Numbered from the stretch's first letter, positions 30,654-41,112 are shown. The stretch: DNA of 64,000 bases from Nocardioides sp. REDSEA-S33_B3 (GCA_001627335.1 LUPK01000055.1:24297-88296), one strand, 5' to 3'. Notes: generated from the letters alone by a model not told the origin. Made by a program: numbers and translations.

Positions 30654-31424
30654 ATGGGTCGTTTCGACGGTCGCGTCGTCATCGTCACCGGAGCCGCGCG
30701 CGGCATCGGCTTCGGCACCGCCAACCGCTTCGCCGAGGAGGGTGCCTCGGTCGCGATCATCGACCTCGACGAGGCCGCCGCCGCCGAGGCCGCCGGCAAG
30801 CTGTCGCTGGTCGACGGTGCGAAGTCCGTGGGCGTGGGCTGCGACGTCAGCAACCCGGAGAGCGTCGACGCCGCCGTCGAGCGGGTCGTCAGCGAGCTCG
30901 GCGGCCTGCACGTGCTGGTCAACAACGCCGGCATCACCCGCGACAACCTGCTGTTCAAGATGACCGAGCAGGACTGGGACATGGTGATGGGCGTCCACCT
31001 CAAGGGCGCGTTCCTGATGACCAAGGCCGCGCAGAAGCACTTCGTCGAGCAGCGCTACGGCAAGGTCGTCAACATCTCCTCGACCTCGGCGCTGGGCAAC
31101 CGCGGCCAGGCCAACTACTCCGCCGCCAAGATGGGCGTGCAGGGCTTCACCCGCACCCTCGGCATCGAGCTCGGCCCCTTCGGCATCAACGCCAACGCCG
31201 TCGCCCCCGGCTTCATCGCCACCGAGATGACCGACGCCACCGCGGCGCGCCTCAAGCTCGACGTCGAGGAGTTCCGGAAGATGAACGCGGACGCCAACCC
31301 GGTCAAGCGGGTGGGGTACCCCGAGGACATCGCCGCCGCGGTGACGTTCCTGGCCTCCGACGAGTCGTCGTACATCACCGGCCAGACCCTGTACGTCGAC
31401 GGCGGCATCAGCCTCGGCGTCTGA
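30654..31424 (+). CDS. fabG: FabG-like 3-oxoacyl-ACP reductase (SDR family)
   Basis: A 256-residue short-chain dehydrogenase. It has the NAD(P)-binding TGAARGIGFGTA (about 12-23), NNAG at 89-92, catalytic Ser (NISSTSAL near 137-144) and YSAAKMG with Tyr and Lys (about 156-162), then the PGFIATEM loop. It reduces 3-oxoacyl-ACP or -CoA with NADPH, or is a related SDR; outside a fatty-acid operon the substrate is uncertain. An AAGGAG site precedes the ATG. Confidence 0.85.
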   Translation: MGRFDGRVVIVTGAARGIGFGTANRFAEEGASVAIIDLDEAAAAEAAGKLSLVDGAKSVGVGCDVSNPESVDAAVERVVSELGGLHVLVNNAGITRDNLLFKMTEQDWDMVMGVHLKGAFLMTKAAQKHFVEQRYGKVVNISSTSALGNRGQANYSAAKMGVQGFTRTLGIELGPFGINANAVAPGFIATEMTDATAARLKLDVEEFRKMNADANPVKRVGYPEDIAAAVTFLASDESSYITGQTLYVDGGISLGV

Positions 31425-31466
31425 CCGCCCCCGATCGACCCAGCACCACCTCTGGAGGACCCTTCC

Positions 31467-32504
31467 GTGCCGATCCGTCACCGTCGCCGGGCCGGCGTGG
31501 CCACCGCCGCGCTGCTCACCGCCTCGCTCGCCCTGAGCGCCTGCAGCGGAGACGGTGACGGGCCGGCGCCGGAGGCCGCGCCCTCCTCGACGCCGACCCA
31601 GCAGGTGAGCAAGGGCGCCGAGGTGACGCCCGAGACCTGGCCGCTGACCGGGCTGCCCGTCAAGGGCGGCCGGTCGGCGGCCTCACGGTTCCCCGTGATG
31701 GTGCTGAAGATGGACAACACCTCCTCCAGCGCCCCGCAGCGCGGCCTCGGCAGCGCCGACCTGGTCGTCGAGGAGCTGGTCGAGGGCGGCCTGACCCGGC
31801 TGGCGGCGTTCTTCTACTCCGACATCCCCGGCACCGTCGGGCCGGTGCGCTCGATGCGCGCCAGCGACATCGGGATCGTCAAGCCGGTCGACGCCGCGGT
31901 GGTGACCAGCGGCGCCGCCCCGATCACGATCCGGCGCATCCAGCAGGCCGGGATCCGGTTCTTCGGGGAGGGGGCCAAGGGGTTCTTCCGGGACTCCTCC
32001 CGCTCCGCGCCGTACAACCTGATGACCGACCTGGCCGAGACCGCCACGTTGGTCAAGCGGGCCGCCACCCGGCCCGACGACTACCTGCCGTGGGGCGACG
32101 CGGCCGACCTGCCCAAGGGCCGGCCGGGCCGCAGCCTGCAGGCGCGCTTCTCCTACGGCCACACCACGACGTGGGCCTTCGAGAACGGCAGGTACCGCAA
32201 CGTCAACACCTTCGCCGCCGCCGACGACCAGTTCCTCGCCGACTCGGTGCTGGTGCTCCGGGTGCGCGTCGGCGACGCCGGCTACAAGGACCCAGCCGGC
32301 AACCCGGTCCCCGAGACCTTCCTCGAGGGTCGCGGGCAGGCGCTGCTGCTGCACGGTGGCCGCGCGATCTCCGGCACCTGGTCCAAGTCCGACGTCGGTG
32401 CGCCGCTGGAGCTGCGCAACCGCTTCGGCACCCTGCGCGTCCCGGCCGGGCGGACCTGGATCGAGCTGGTCCCCGAGGCGACCGGCTCGGTCACCGTCGG
32501 CTGA
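31467..32504 (+). CDS. DUF3048 (YerB-like) lipoprotein
   Basis: A 345-residue lipoprotein. It has a signal peptide and lipobox LSAC (Cys26), then a Ser/Pro/Thr-rich linker. The DUF3048 region has PVMVLKMDNTSSSAPQRGLG (about 76-95), ADLVVEELVEGGLTRLAAFF and GPVRSMRASDI, the clear signature of this family. The C-terminal part (about 215-345) is the second domain. It is anchored to the outer face of the membrane; the biochemical role is unknown. A GGAGG site precedes the GTG. It follows the fabG-like gene by about 40 bp and may share its transcript. Confidence 0.85.
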   Translation: MPIRHRRRAGVATAALLTASLALSACSGDGDGPAPEAAPSSTPTQQVSKGAEVTPETWPLTGLPVKGGRSAASRFPVMVLKMDNTSSSAPQRGLGSADLVVEELVEGGLTRLAAFFYSDIPGTVGPVRSMRASDIGIVKPVDAAVVTSGAAPITIRRIQQAGIRFFGEGAKGFFRDSSRSAPYNLMTDLAETATLVKRAATRPDDYLPWGDAADLPKGRPGRSLQARFSYGHTTTWAFENGRYRNVNTFAAADDQFLADSVLVLRVRVGDAGYKDPAGNPVPETFLEGRGQALLLHGGRAISGTWSKSDVGAPLELRNRFGTLRVPAGRTWIELVPEATGSVTVG

Positions 32505-32524
32505 GTCCTGCGCCCGGGACGCTC

Positions 32525-33250
32525 CTACTCGTCGACCGCGGTGGGGACCTCGAGGATCGCGGCACCCGGGTCGGGGAGGGGTACGCCGGCGTCGGCGAGC
32601 GACTGGAAGCCGGCGATGATGAACCCGATCGCGGCCTCGACCCGTGTCGCGGCGACGATCGCGTCGTCGGCGGAGGCCACCGACTCGCCGGCGGCGGACA
32701 TGGCGCCGAAGAAGATCCGCGCGAAGGTCTGGATCATCGGCTCGTCGAGCTCCCAGGTGCCGGCGCTGAGCACCGCCCGGACGATGTCGACCACGTTGGC
32801 GAAGGTCGAGCGCTCCTCCTGCTCCCGGAAGCGCTCGTAGCCCAGCACCGAGGGGCCCTCCTGGACCACGATCCGCCGGTAGCGCGGCTCCTGCACCACG
32901 GCGAGGAACGCCTCCAGGCCGGCGCGGGCCTTCTCCCAGGGGTCCCTCTTGCCCTTCAGTGCCTTCTGGATCGCGCGTGCGGCGTCGGACTCCACCCGCT
33001 CGAAGACGGCCTCGAAGAGCGCCTGCTTGCCGCTGAAGTGGTGGTAGAGCGCGCCCTTGGTCACCCGGGCGCCGCTGACGATGGCGTCCAGGGAGGTGGC
33101 GGCGTAGCCGTGCTCGGTGAAGAGCTCCTCGGCGACGTCGACGAGACCGCGCTTGGTCGAGGCGGAGTACTGCTGGCGCAGGGACGCTCCGGGGACGCCA
33201 GGGACCCCAGGCACCTTGGGCACCAGCTTGGACACGCTCGACCTGGCCAT
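32525..33250 (-). CDS. TetR family regulator
   Basis: A 241-residue regulator. After a flexible N-terminus with the repeat PGVPGVPG (15-22), the HTH is at about 32-78 (GLVDVAEELFTEHGYAATSL, then VTKGALYHHFSGKQALFEAV). The remainder is the helical ligand/dimer domain. TAGACT lies 6 nt before the ATG, so it is probably leaderless. The target and ligand are unknown. It converges on the DUF3048 gene. Confidence 0.87.
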   Translation of the reverse strand: MARSSVSKLVPKVPGVPGVPGASLRQQYSASTKRGLVDVAEELFTEHGYAATSLDAIVSGARVTKGALYHHFSGKQALFEAVFERVESDAARAIQKALKGKRDPWEKARAGLEAFLAVVQEPRYRRIVVQEGPSVLGYERFREQEERSTFANVVDIVRAVLSAGTWELDEPMIQTFARIFFGAMSAAGESVASADDAIVAATRVEAAIGFIIAGFQSLADAGVPLPDPGAAILEVPTAVDE

Positions 33251-33432
33251 ACCGGCAGTCTAGTGACCTGGGTCTCAGCCTCTCGGAGGTGTCCGTCGCG
33301 CCGCGCCCGGGCACCCACCGTGCGGCGGCTCCGAAGGGGCAGGCAGCCGTCGCGAGAGCGGCGTCACAGGCGGTCGGAGGGCTGCTCAGGGACCGTGTGC
33401 GGGATCACCTGACGGACCACCCCGAGGTGTTT

Positions 33433-33481
33433 GCATACCGCGAGTATGGCTCCGTACTCTCGGTACGTACTCGCGGTATGC
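33433..33481. repeat. 14-bp palindrome with nested inner hairpin
   Basis: GCATACCGCGAGTA (33,433-33,446) is inverted at 33,468-33,481. The 21-nt interior itself holds the inverted pair CGTAC/GTACG, so it would fold as a two-step hairpin. It lies in the divergent gap between the TetR gene and the gene at 33,547. The rest of that ~300-bp gap (33,251-33,546) shows no convincing gene. Confidence 0.75.
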
Positions 33482-33546
33482 GAATGCCGTGACCTGGCCG
33501 GACCCCCGGCTGGACCCGAGCTGGACCTACGAGAAGGGCGCCCCCC

Positions 33547-34092
33547 ATGACCTGGACCTCGTACCGCAACCGTGGAGAGATCCTCCGCACCGTGATCGCC
33601 ACGGCCGACGCCCGCCGCGACGGCCTGCTCCCGTGGGACGTCGAGGGCGTGGCCGAGTCCTTCGGCGACGAGCTCACCCTGCTCGGCGCCCTGCAGCTGC
33701 GCTGGCACACCCGGCTCGCCGGCCGCATCGAGCGCGAGCTGATGGCCCGTCCGATGGCCTTCGAGGCCGCCGTCGTCGACGCCTGGCGCGCCACCGCCGC
33801 CGAGCTGCCCGGCATCCGGGCGATCGTCGACCACTACCGCGCCGAGCCGCTCGACGAGCAGATGGCCGCCGCGATGGACAAGGCCACCGCCAAGGAGCGC
33901 ATCCTGTTGGCCGTCATGGCCGGCCAGGCCAGTGCCCACGACTCCGGCGCCGCCGCCGTCGGCGCGCGCATCGAGGAGAAGGCCCGTGCCGGCTGGGTGC
34001 TGGCGCCCGTCCCGGAGACGACCGCCCACACCGGGCTCCACGCGCAGATCCTCGGCCGTCTCAAGGCCGTGAAGGCGGCCTTCGCCGCCTGA
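33547..34092 (+). CDS. Hypothetical protein
   Basis: A 181-residue largely helical soluble protein, MTWTSYRNRGEILRTVIATA onward. It has a GAGAAGG site before the ATG and no catalytic motif. It looks like a conserved actinobacterial protein of unknown function; the C-terminal segment GLHAQILGRLKAVKAAFAA may pack as a helix bundle. It has no operon partner. Confidence 0.6.
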   Translation: MTWTSYRNRGEILRTVIATADARRDGLLPWDVEGVAESFGDELTLLGALQLRWHTRLAGRIERELMARPMAFEAAVVDAWRATAAELPGIRAIVDHYRAEPLDEQMAAAMDKATAKERILLAVMAGQASAHDSGAAAVGARIEEKARAGWVLAPVPETTAHTGLHAQILGRLKAVKAAFAA

Positions 34093-34224
34093 GCCGCCCC
34101 CGGCTGCTCGCCGGTCACGGCGGCCCCCGACCCGGCCCGACCCCGCCCCGACGCTCCCTCCCTCGCGGTCCCCACGACCGCACCCTCCCCGCGTCGGGTC
34201 GGGGTCGTGCCGCATCATGGGGCC

Positions 34225-34806
34225 ATGAGCGGTACGACGGCAGCCGGGCTCCCGCCGGCCCCGGGCATGCTCCTGGTGGCCGCTCCCACGCTGCTCGACC
34301 CGAACTTCGTCGACACCGTCGTGCTGCTGCTCGACGCCGACGACGAGGGCGCCATCGGCGTCGTGCTCAACCGTCCCACCCCGGTCCCGGTCGAGGAGGT
34401 CCTCCCGGACTGGGGGCCGGTCGTGGCCGAGCCCGAGGTGCTCTTCCAGGGCGGCCCGGTCTCCACCGAGGGGGCGCTCGCGGTCGCACTGCTCGAGGAC
34501 GGCGTGGTCGTCCCCGATGCCGGGTTCCGCCCGGTCGCCGGGCCCTTCGGGCTGGTCGACCTCGACACGCCGGTCGACGCGCTGGCTGGCCGGCTCGCCG
34601 GCGTACGCATCTTCGCCGGGTACGCCGGGTGGGGAGCCGGTCAGCTGGAGGAGGAGATCGAGGAGGGCGCCTGGTACGTCGTGCCCGCCGAGGCCGGCGA
34701 CCTGACCCGCGAGGACGCCGTCGACCTCGCCCGCGACGTGCTGCGCCGCCAGCCGGGCGAGCTGGCGTGGCACTCCACACGTCCGGCCGATCCGGACCTG
34801 AACTGA
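34225..34806 (+). CDS. YqgE/AlgH family protein (DUF179)
   Basis: A 193-residue protein matching the YqgE pattern. It shows PGMLLVAAPTLLDPNFVDTV (about 13-32), EGAIGVVLNRPTPVPVEEVL, LFQGGPVS and RIFAGYAGWGAGQLEEEIEE (about 132-151). The cellular role is not settled; AlgH in Pseudomonas was linked to alginate regulation. The ATG at 34225 gives the family's normal start. Confidence 0.87.
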   Translation: MSGTTAAGLPPAPGMLLVAAPTLLDPNFVDTVVLLLDADDEGAIGVVLNRPTPVPVEEVLPDWGPVVAEPEVLFQGGPVSTEGALAVALLEDGVVVPDAGFRPVAGPFGLVDLDTPVDALAGRLAGVRIFAGYAGWGAGQLEEEIEEGAWYVVPAEAGDLTREDAVDLARDVLRRQPGELAWHSTRPADPDLN

Positions 34807-34834
34807 CGGCCCGACTCACGTAGAGTCACGCCCC

Positions 34835-35107
34835 GTGAGTGGATTCGGATTCGGCAGCGGCACGGCTCTCGACGAGCGGGTCGAGCAGGACCGTCGGACC
34901 GTCCCGACCGACGAGGGCGACCACGAGCGGTTCAGCCACTACGTCGACAAGGACAAGCTCACCGAGGCGATGGTCATGGGCACGCCGGTCGTGGCCCTGT
35001 GCGGCAAGGTCTGGGTGCCCAGCCGCACCCCGGAGAAGTACCCCGTCTGCCCGGAGTGCAAAGAGGTCTGGGAGTCCCTGAACGACGACAGCGGCTCCGA
35101 CGCGTGA
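34835..35107 (+). CDS. DUF3039 domain protein
   Basis: A 90-residue actinobacterial protein. It has FSHYVDKDKLTEAMVMGTPV (about 33-52) and a zinc-like pair of Cys motifs ALCGKVW (54-60) and CPECKEVW (72-79), the DUF3039 signature. TAGAGT lies 8 nt before the GTG. The stop overlaps the helicase start (GTGA), a gene pair conserved in many actinobacteria, hinting at a linked nucleic-acid role. Confidence 0.85.
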   Translation: MSGFGFGSGTALDERVEQDRRTVPTDEGDHERFSHYVDKDKLTEAMVMGTPVVALCGKVWVPSRTPEKYPVCPECKEVWESLNDDSGSDA

Positions 35108-36921
35108 GCGCCGCCCCGCGACCCGACGACGAGTCGGGGCCCTCGCTCACGCCTGCGCTCACCCCGGCCTTCCCGCACCGTGCGGCCTGGGGCACCGCGC
35201 CGTCGCTGCGTGCCTGGCAGCAGGCGGCGATGGAGAAGTACTTCGCCGACCTGCCGCGTGACTTCCTCGCCGTCGCCACGCCCGGCGCCGGCAAGACCAC
35301 CTTCGCGCTGTCGGTGGCCTCCGAGCTGCTCGGTCGCCGGCTGATCGACCGCGTCATCGTCGTCGCGCCCACCGAGCACCTCAAGCTGCAGTGGGCCGAG
35401 GCCGCCGCACGCGCCGGCATCCCGATCGACCCGACCTTCTCGGCCGGCAAGGGCCGCACCTCCGGCGACTTCGTGGGCGTCGCGGTGACGTACGCCGGCG
35501 TCGCGGTCAACCCGCTGGCGATGCGCATCCGCACCGAGCGCTTCAAGACCCTGGTGATCCTCGACGAGGTCCACCACGCCGGTGACGCGCTGTCGTGGGG
35601 CGAGGGCGTGCGCGAGGCCTTCGAGCCCGCGGCTCGGCGGCTGTGCCTGACCGGCACGCCGTTCCGCTCCGACGTCAACCCGATCCCCTTCGTCACCTAC
35701 GAGCCGGGGCCCGACGGCATCCCGCGCTCGGCGGCCGACTACACCTACGGCTACTCCCACGCGCTGGCCGACCACGTCGTCCGTCCCGTGCTCTTCCTGG
35801 CCTACTCCGGCGAGATGAGCTGGCGCACCCGCGCCGGCGACGAGGTCGCGGCCCGGCTGGGCGAGCCGCTGACCAAGGACCTCACCAACCAGGCCCTGCG
35901 CACCGCGCTCGACCCGACCGGCTCGTGGATCCCCTCGGTGCTGGCCGCGGCCGACAAGCGTCTCTCCGAGGTGCGCCGCCACGTCCCGGACGCCGGGGGA
36001 CTGGTGATCGCCACCGACCAGGACTCCGCCCGCGCGTACGCCAAGATCCTGCGCCAGGTCAGCGGCGAGGCCGCGACCGTGGTGCTCTCGGACGAGAAGG
36101 CGGCGTCGAAGAAGATCAGCACCTTCGCCGAGGACACCTCGCGCTGGATGGTCGCGGTGCGGATGGTCTCCGAGGGCGTCGACGTGCCCCGCCTGGCCGT
36201 CGGCGTGTGGGCCACGACCACCTCGACGCCGCTGTTCTTCGCCCAGGCAGTCGGCCGCTTCGTGCGGGCCCGCAACCGCGGCGAGGTCGCGTCCGTCTTC
36301 CTGCCGTCTGTGCCCAACCTGCTCGGCTTCGCCTCGGAGATGGAGGTGCAGCGCGACCACGTGCTGGGCCGCAAGGTGCAGGACGAGGACGACATCTTCG
36401 CCGCCGAGAACGACCTGCTCGCCGCGGCCAACGCCGAGGACGGCGCCTCCGACGACCTGCTCGGCACGTTCGAGGCGATCGGCTCCGAGGCCCGCTTCGA
36501 CCACGTGCTCTACGACGGGGCGACCTTCGGTCACGAGGGGGAGGTGCAGGTCGGCTCGGAGGAGGAGATGGACTTCCTCGGCATCCCCGGCCTGCTCGAG
36601 CCCGACCAGATGCGCGACCTGCTGCGCCAGCGCCAGGCCGACCGGGCGAAGTCCTCGAAGCGGCCGACGGTTGATGCCGCGTCCGAGCCGGCCCGGGAGA
36701 CGGTGCAGGAGACGGCCACCCACGAGCAGCTCGCGGTCCTGCGTCGTGAGCTCAACGGCCTCGTCGGCGCGTGGTACCACCGCACCGGCCAGCCGCACGG
36801 CGTCACGCACGCCGCGCTGCGCAAGGAGTGCGGCGGCCCGGCGGCCGCCGTCGCCAACGCCGACCAGCTGCGCGCCCGGATCGACCGGGTCCGCGACTGG
36901 GCGGCGCGCAAGACCTCCTGA
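35104..36921 (+). CDS. DEAD/DEAH-box superfamily 2 helicase
   Basis: A 605-residue protein from the GTG overlapping the DUF3039 stop. Motif I is ATPGAGKT (about 59-66), motif II DEVHH (about 155-159), motif III-like LTGTPFR (about 182-188), and motif VI QAVGRFVRARNR in the second RecA domain. The C-terminal 150 residues are charged and may be a partner-binding region. Relatives are annotated as DNA or RNA helicases of unknown target. It is translationally coupled to DUF3039. Confidence 0.87.
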   Translation: MSAAPRPDDESGPSLTPALTPAFPHRAAWGTAPSLRAWQQAAMEKYFADLPRDFLAVATPGAGKTTFALSVASELLGRRLIDRVIVVAPTEHLKLQWAEAAARAGIPIDPTFSAGKGRTSGDFVGVAVTYAGVAVNPLAMRIRTERFKTLVILDEVHHAGDALSWGEGVREAFEPAARRLCLTGTPFRSDVNPIPFVTYEPGPDGIPRSAADYTYGYSHALADHVVRPVLFLAYSGEMSWRTRAGDEVAARLGEPLTKDLTNQALRTALDPTGSWIPSVLAAADKRLSEVRRHVPDAGGLVIATDQDSARAYAKILRQVSGEAATVVLSDEKAASKKISTFAEDTSRWMVAVRMVSEGVDVPRLAVGVWATTTSTPLFFAQAVGRFVRARNRGEVASVFLPSVPNLLGFASEMEVQRDHVLGRKVQDEDDIFAAENDLLAAANAEDGASDDLLGTFEAIGSEARFDHVLYDGATFGHEGEVQVGSEEEMDFLGIPGLLEPDQMRDLLRQRQADRAKSSKRPTVDAASEPARETVQETATHEQLAVLRRELNGLVGAWYHRTGQPHGVTHAALRKECGGPAAAVANADQLRARIDRVRDWAARKTS

Positions 36922-36930
36922 CCCGGGGCC

Positions 36931-37434
36931 CTACCCCTCGAACGGCTTGGCGCCCGGGCCCGGGCGACCGACCACGTCGCGGGGCGTGTCGATCCGGTGC
37001 CCGGCGGCGCACTCGACGACGGGGTGCACCTGCTCGCCGCAGTCGCGGTGCACGAACTCCACCGGCGGGCCCTCGGGATCGGCCAGGTAGGTGTCGCCCC
37101 ACTCGGCCACGGCGACCAGGACGAGGTAGAGGTCCAGGCCCTTGGCGGTGGGGCGGTACTCGTGGCGCGTGCGGCCGCCGCTCTCGGGGCGGTAGGGCTC
37201 CCGGCGCAGGATGTCCTGCTCGACCAACGAGGCGAGCCGGTTGCTGAGCACCTGCCGGGGGATGCCGCTGTGGCGCCGGATGTCGTCGAAGCGGCGTACG
37301 CCGTTGAAGACCTCGCGCAGGACCACGACCGTCCACCGCTCGCCGAGGATCGCCATCGTGCGGCCGACGGTGCAGTTGTCGGTGCTCCAGGCCATCGCCG
37401 GCGGACCCGCGGGGTGGGTGGGGGATGTGGGCAT
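36931..37434 (-). CDS. HxlR family regulator
   Basis: A 167-residue winged-helix regulator. DNCTVGRTMAILGERWTVVV (19-38), then FDDIRRHSGIPRQVLSNRLA and YRPTAKG, is the HxlR/MarR-like pattern. The C-terminal extension holds CGEQ and CAAGH. HxlR proteins sense aldehydes, redox or other cues. It diverges from the thioesterase gene across a short gap with a palindromic candidate operator. TATCCT 6 nt before the ATG marks a leaderless start. Confidence 0.87.
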   Translation of the reverse strand: MPTSPTHPAGPPAMAWSTDNCTVGRTMAILGERWTVVVLREVFNGVRRFDDIRRHSGIPRQVLSNRLASLVEQDILRREPYRPESGGRTRHEYRPTAKGLDLYLVLVAVAEWGDTYLADPEGPPVEFVHRDCGEQVHPVVECAAGHRIDTPRDVVGRPGPGAKPFEG

Positions 37435-37458
37435 GCCCACAGGATAGCGACGCTGAGT

Positions 37459-37497
37459 CTCGTTGACAGACCCAGATCGTCGACCCAAGCTGGGTCC
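37459..37497. promoter_or_regulatory. Divergent promoter with GACCCA-AGC-TGGGTC operator candidate
   Basis: The palindrome GACCCAAGCTGGGTC lies at 37,483-37,497, directly before the thioesterase ATG. A further half-site GACCCA is at about 37,470, near a TTGACA box at 37,463-37,468. Its place between the divergent HxlR and thioesterase genes suggests control by HxlR. Confidence 0.5.
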
Positions 37498-37953
37498 ATG
37501 ACCGAGACCCAGATGCCCGACCTCGCCTCCATGACCGGGATGGAGCAGCTGCAGGCCATGGTCGACGGCCTGATCCCACCGGCCCCGATCGCCGAGACGC
37601 TGGGCATGGTCAACTTCGGCGGCGAGGAGGGCTCGATCTCCGTCGAGCTCGTGCCCGAGCTGCGGCACTACAACCCGCTCGGCACCGTCCACGGCGGCGT
37701 GCTGTCCACGCTGCTGGACACTGCCGCCGCCTGCTCGGTCCACTCCACCCTGGCGCCGGGGGAGGGCTACACCTCCCTCGACCTGACCGTGAAGTTCCTG
37801 CGGCCCGCCACCGAGGCGTCGGGTCGGCTCCGGGCGGTCGGGCGTGTGGTGTCGCGCGGTCGGCGTACGGCGCTGGCCGAGGCCCAGCTCGTCGACGAGG
37901 CCGGCAGGCTGGTCGCCCACGCCACGTCGAGCTGCATGATCTTCGCGGCCTGA
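37498..37953 (+). CDS. PaaI-like hotdog thioesterase
   Basis: A 151-residue hotdog-fold protein. It has RHYNPLGTVHGGVLSTLLDT (about 57-76), the thioesterase signature with the HGG turn, followed by LTVKFLRPATEASGRLRAVG. These enzymes cleave acyl-CoA thioesters such as phenylacetyl-CoA intermediates. The divergent HxlR gene probably regulates it. The N-terminal 35 residues are a family-typical leader helix. Confidence 0.85.
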   Translation: MTETQMPDLASMTGMEQLQAMVDGLIPPAPIAETLGMVNFGGEEGSISVELVPELRHYNPLGTVHGGVLSTLLDTAAACSVHSTLAPGEGYTSLDLTVKFLRPATEASGRLRAVGRVVSRGRRTALAEAQLVDEAGRLVAHATSSCMIFAA

Positions 37954-38005
37954 GATTCGCCACCGGGAAACGTGCCTGACACGCCGCGTCCCTAGACTGC
38001 GGCCC

Positions 38006-38674
38006 ATGTCCGCCGAGACCTCCCAGACCCTCGACCGCGGCCTCCGCGTGCTCGAGGTGCTGGCCGGGTCCCCCGGGGGGCTCACCGTCACCGAGCTCGC
38101 CGGACGGCTCGGGGTCAACCGCACCGTCGTCTACCGGCTGGTGAGCACGCTCGAGCAGCACGCGCTCCTGCGACGCGACGCCAAGGGGCGGCTCCACATC
38201 GGCCTCGGCATCCTGCACCTGGCAGGAGCCGTCCAGCCGGTGCTGCGCGACCTGGCGCAGCCGGTGCTGCGGCGACTGGCCGAGAAGGTCGGCTGCACCG
38301 CGCACCTGACCGTCGTGGAGGGCGCCGAGGCGCTCGCCCTGGCGGTCGTCGAGCCGTCGTGGACCGACTTCCACGTCTCCTACCGTGTCGGCACCCGCCA
38401 CCCGCTCGCCCAGGGCGCGGCCGGGAAGGCCGTGCTGCTCGGGCGCTCCGCGGGCGGCCGGGCTCCGGCGTACGTCACGACCACGGGGGAGCTGCAGACC
38501 GGCGCCCGTGGCCTCGCCGCGCCCGTGCGCAAGGTCGACGGCCTCGAGGCCTCGGTCGGCATCGTCACCCTCGGGGTGCTCGACGAGTCCGTCGTGGCCC
38601 CTCAGGTGGTCGCTGCCGCCGACGAGGTGGCCGCGCTGCTGGCGTCGACGGGGACGGCGGGCGTCGCGGGGTAG
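38006..38674 (+). CDS. IclR family regulator
   Basis: A 222-residue regulator. The winged HTH is at about 8-65 (TLDRGLRVLEVLAGSPGGLT, VTELAGRLGVNRTVVYRLVS) and the effector domain spans about 80-215, with HPLAQGAAGKAVLL. TAGACT 7 nt before the ATG indicates leaderless expression. Given its neighbours (thioesterase upstream, Lrp/HppD downstream) it may control aromatic compound breakdown, which is inference from context. Confidence 0.87.
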   Translation: MSAETSQTLDRGLRVLEVLAGSPGGLTVTELAGRLGVNRTVVYRLVSTLEQHALLRRDAKGRLHIGLGILHLAGAVQPVLRDLAQPVLRRLAEKVGCTAHLTVVEGAEALALAVVEPSWTDFHVSYRVGTRHPLAQGAAGKAVLLGRSAGGRAPAYVTTTGELQTGARGLAAPVRKVDGLEASVGIVTLGVLDESVVAPQVVAAADEVAALLASTGTAGVAG

Positions 38675-38726
38675 TCCGCACGAGTTCTCACCCTCAGCTC
38701 GAGCTGAGGGTGAGATTGCGTGCGGA

Positions 38727-38729
<3 letters not shown>
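38672..38729. terminator. Nested palindrome between convergent IclR and Lrp genes
   Basis: The outer arms TAGTCCGCACG (38,672-38,682) and CGTGCGGACTA (38,719-38,729) enclose a second, loopless 28-bp palindrome (38,687-38,714; arms CTCACCCTCAGCTC and GAGCTGAGGGTGAG). The element overlaps the last bases of both converging genes. A bidirectional terminator role is likely. Confidence 0.75.
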
Positions 38730-40488
<1,759 letters not shown>

Positions 40489-40492
40489 TGGG

Positions 40493-40540
40493 AGTCGTGC
40501 CCCTCAGCGGGCGCCATGGCGCCCGCTGAGGGGCACGACT
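40493..40540. terminator. Perfect loopless 48-bp palindrome after hppD
   Basis: A 24-bp arm (40,493-40,516, beginning AGTCGTGCCCC and ending GCGCCA) is exactly inverted at 40,517-40,540 without a spacer. It lies 4 bp after the hppD stop and 28 bp before the next gene. It could act as terminator or extrude a cruciform. Confidence 0.75.
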
Positions 40541-40568
40541 GTCCCCGGGGTGGGGCAGGATCGGGCCC

Positions 40569-41099
40569 ATGGCGACCTACGTGGCGTTCCTGCGCGCGAT
40601 CAACCTCGGCGCGAAGCGGAAGTTCCCCAAGGACGACATCGTCGCGGCGACCGAGGCAGCCGGGTTCGAGGACGTCGCCACCCACATCAACACCGGCAAC
40701 GTCCGCCTCAGCACGCGCATGCGCTCCCGTGCGCGCATCGAGCGGGCGCTGGAGGAGGCCTACCTCGCCGACCGCGGCTTCGAGGTCCCCACGATCGTGT
40801 ACGCCGGGAGCGAGCTGCGCGAGGTCCACACGCACGCCTCCGCGGTCGACCACGACGGCCAGCACTACGTCGCGCTGCTGCGGGACGAGCCGACCGCCGA
40901 GGGCGTCGAGTGGCTGCGGGAGAAGGCGCAGCCGGGGGAGCGGATCGAGGTCGGCGGTCGTGCGCTGCACCTGCTGGTCAGCGCGGACGGCGTCCACGGG
41001 ACCAAGCTGACCAACCCGCTGGTCGAGAAGTGCCTCGGCACCACCTCGACCTGGCGCAACCCGACGGTCGTCGCCGCCCTGGTCGACAAGTGGTGCTGA
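40569..41099 (+). CDS. DUF1697 domain protein
   Basis: A 176-residue protein. It has MATYVAFLRAINLGAKRKFP (1-20) and THINTGNVRLSTRMRS (about 38-53), the DUF1697 signature ('LRaiNVGG...v......lG...v.Tyl.SGNv.f'). The C-terminus has TKLTNPLVEKCLGTTSTWRN, also conserved. The function is unknown. A CAGGAT box 7 nt before the ATG suggests leaderless expression. Confidence 0.87.
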   Translation: MATYVAFLRAINLGAKRKFPKDDIVAATEAAGFEDVATHINTGNVRLSTRMRSRARIERALEEAYLADRGFEVPTIVYAGSELREVHTHASAVDHDGQHYVALLRDEPTAEGVEWLREKAQPGERIEVGGRALHLLVSADGVHGTKLTNPLVEKCLGTTSTWRNPTVVAALVDKWC

Positions 41100-41112
41100 G
41101 TCGGGCGCGCGG

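Noticed and set aside
33289..33492. 67-codon plus-strand frame before the 33.5-kb gene
   Set aside because: It is built on the 33.43-kb palindrome, has no promoter or ribosome site and no recognisable protein pattern.
34939..36810. 623-codon open frame on the minus strand
   Set aside because: Antisense to the helicase gene, which has complete helicase motifs.
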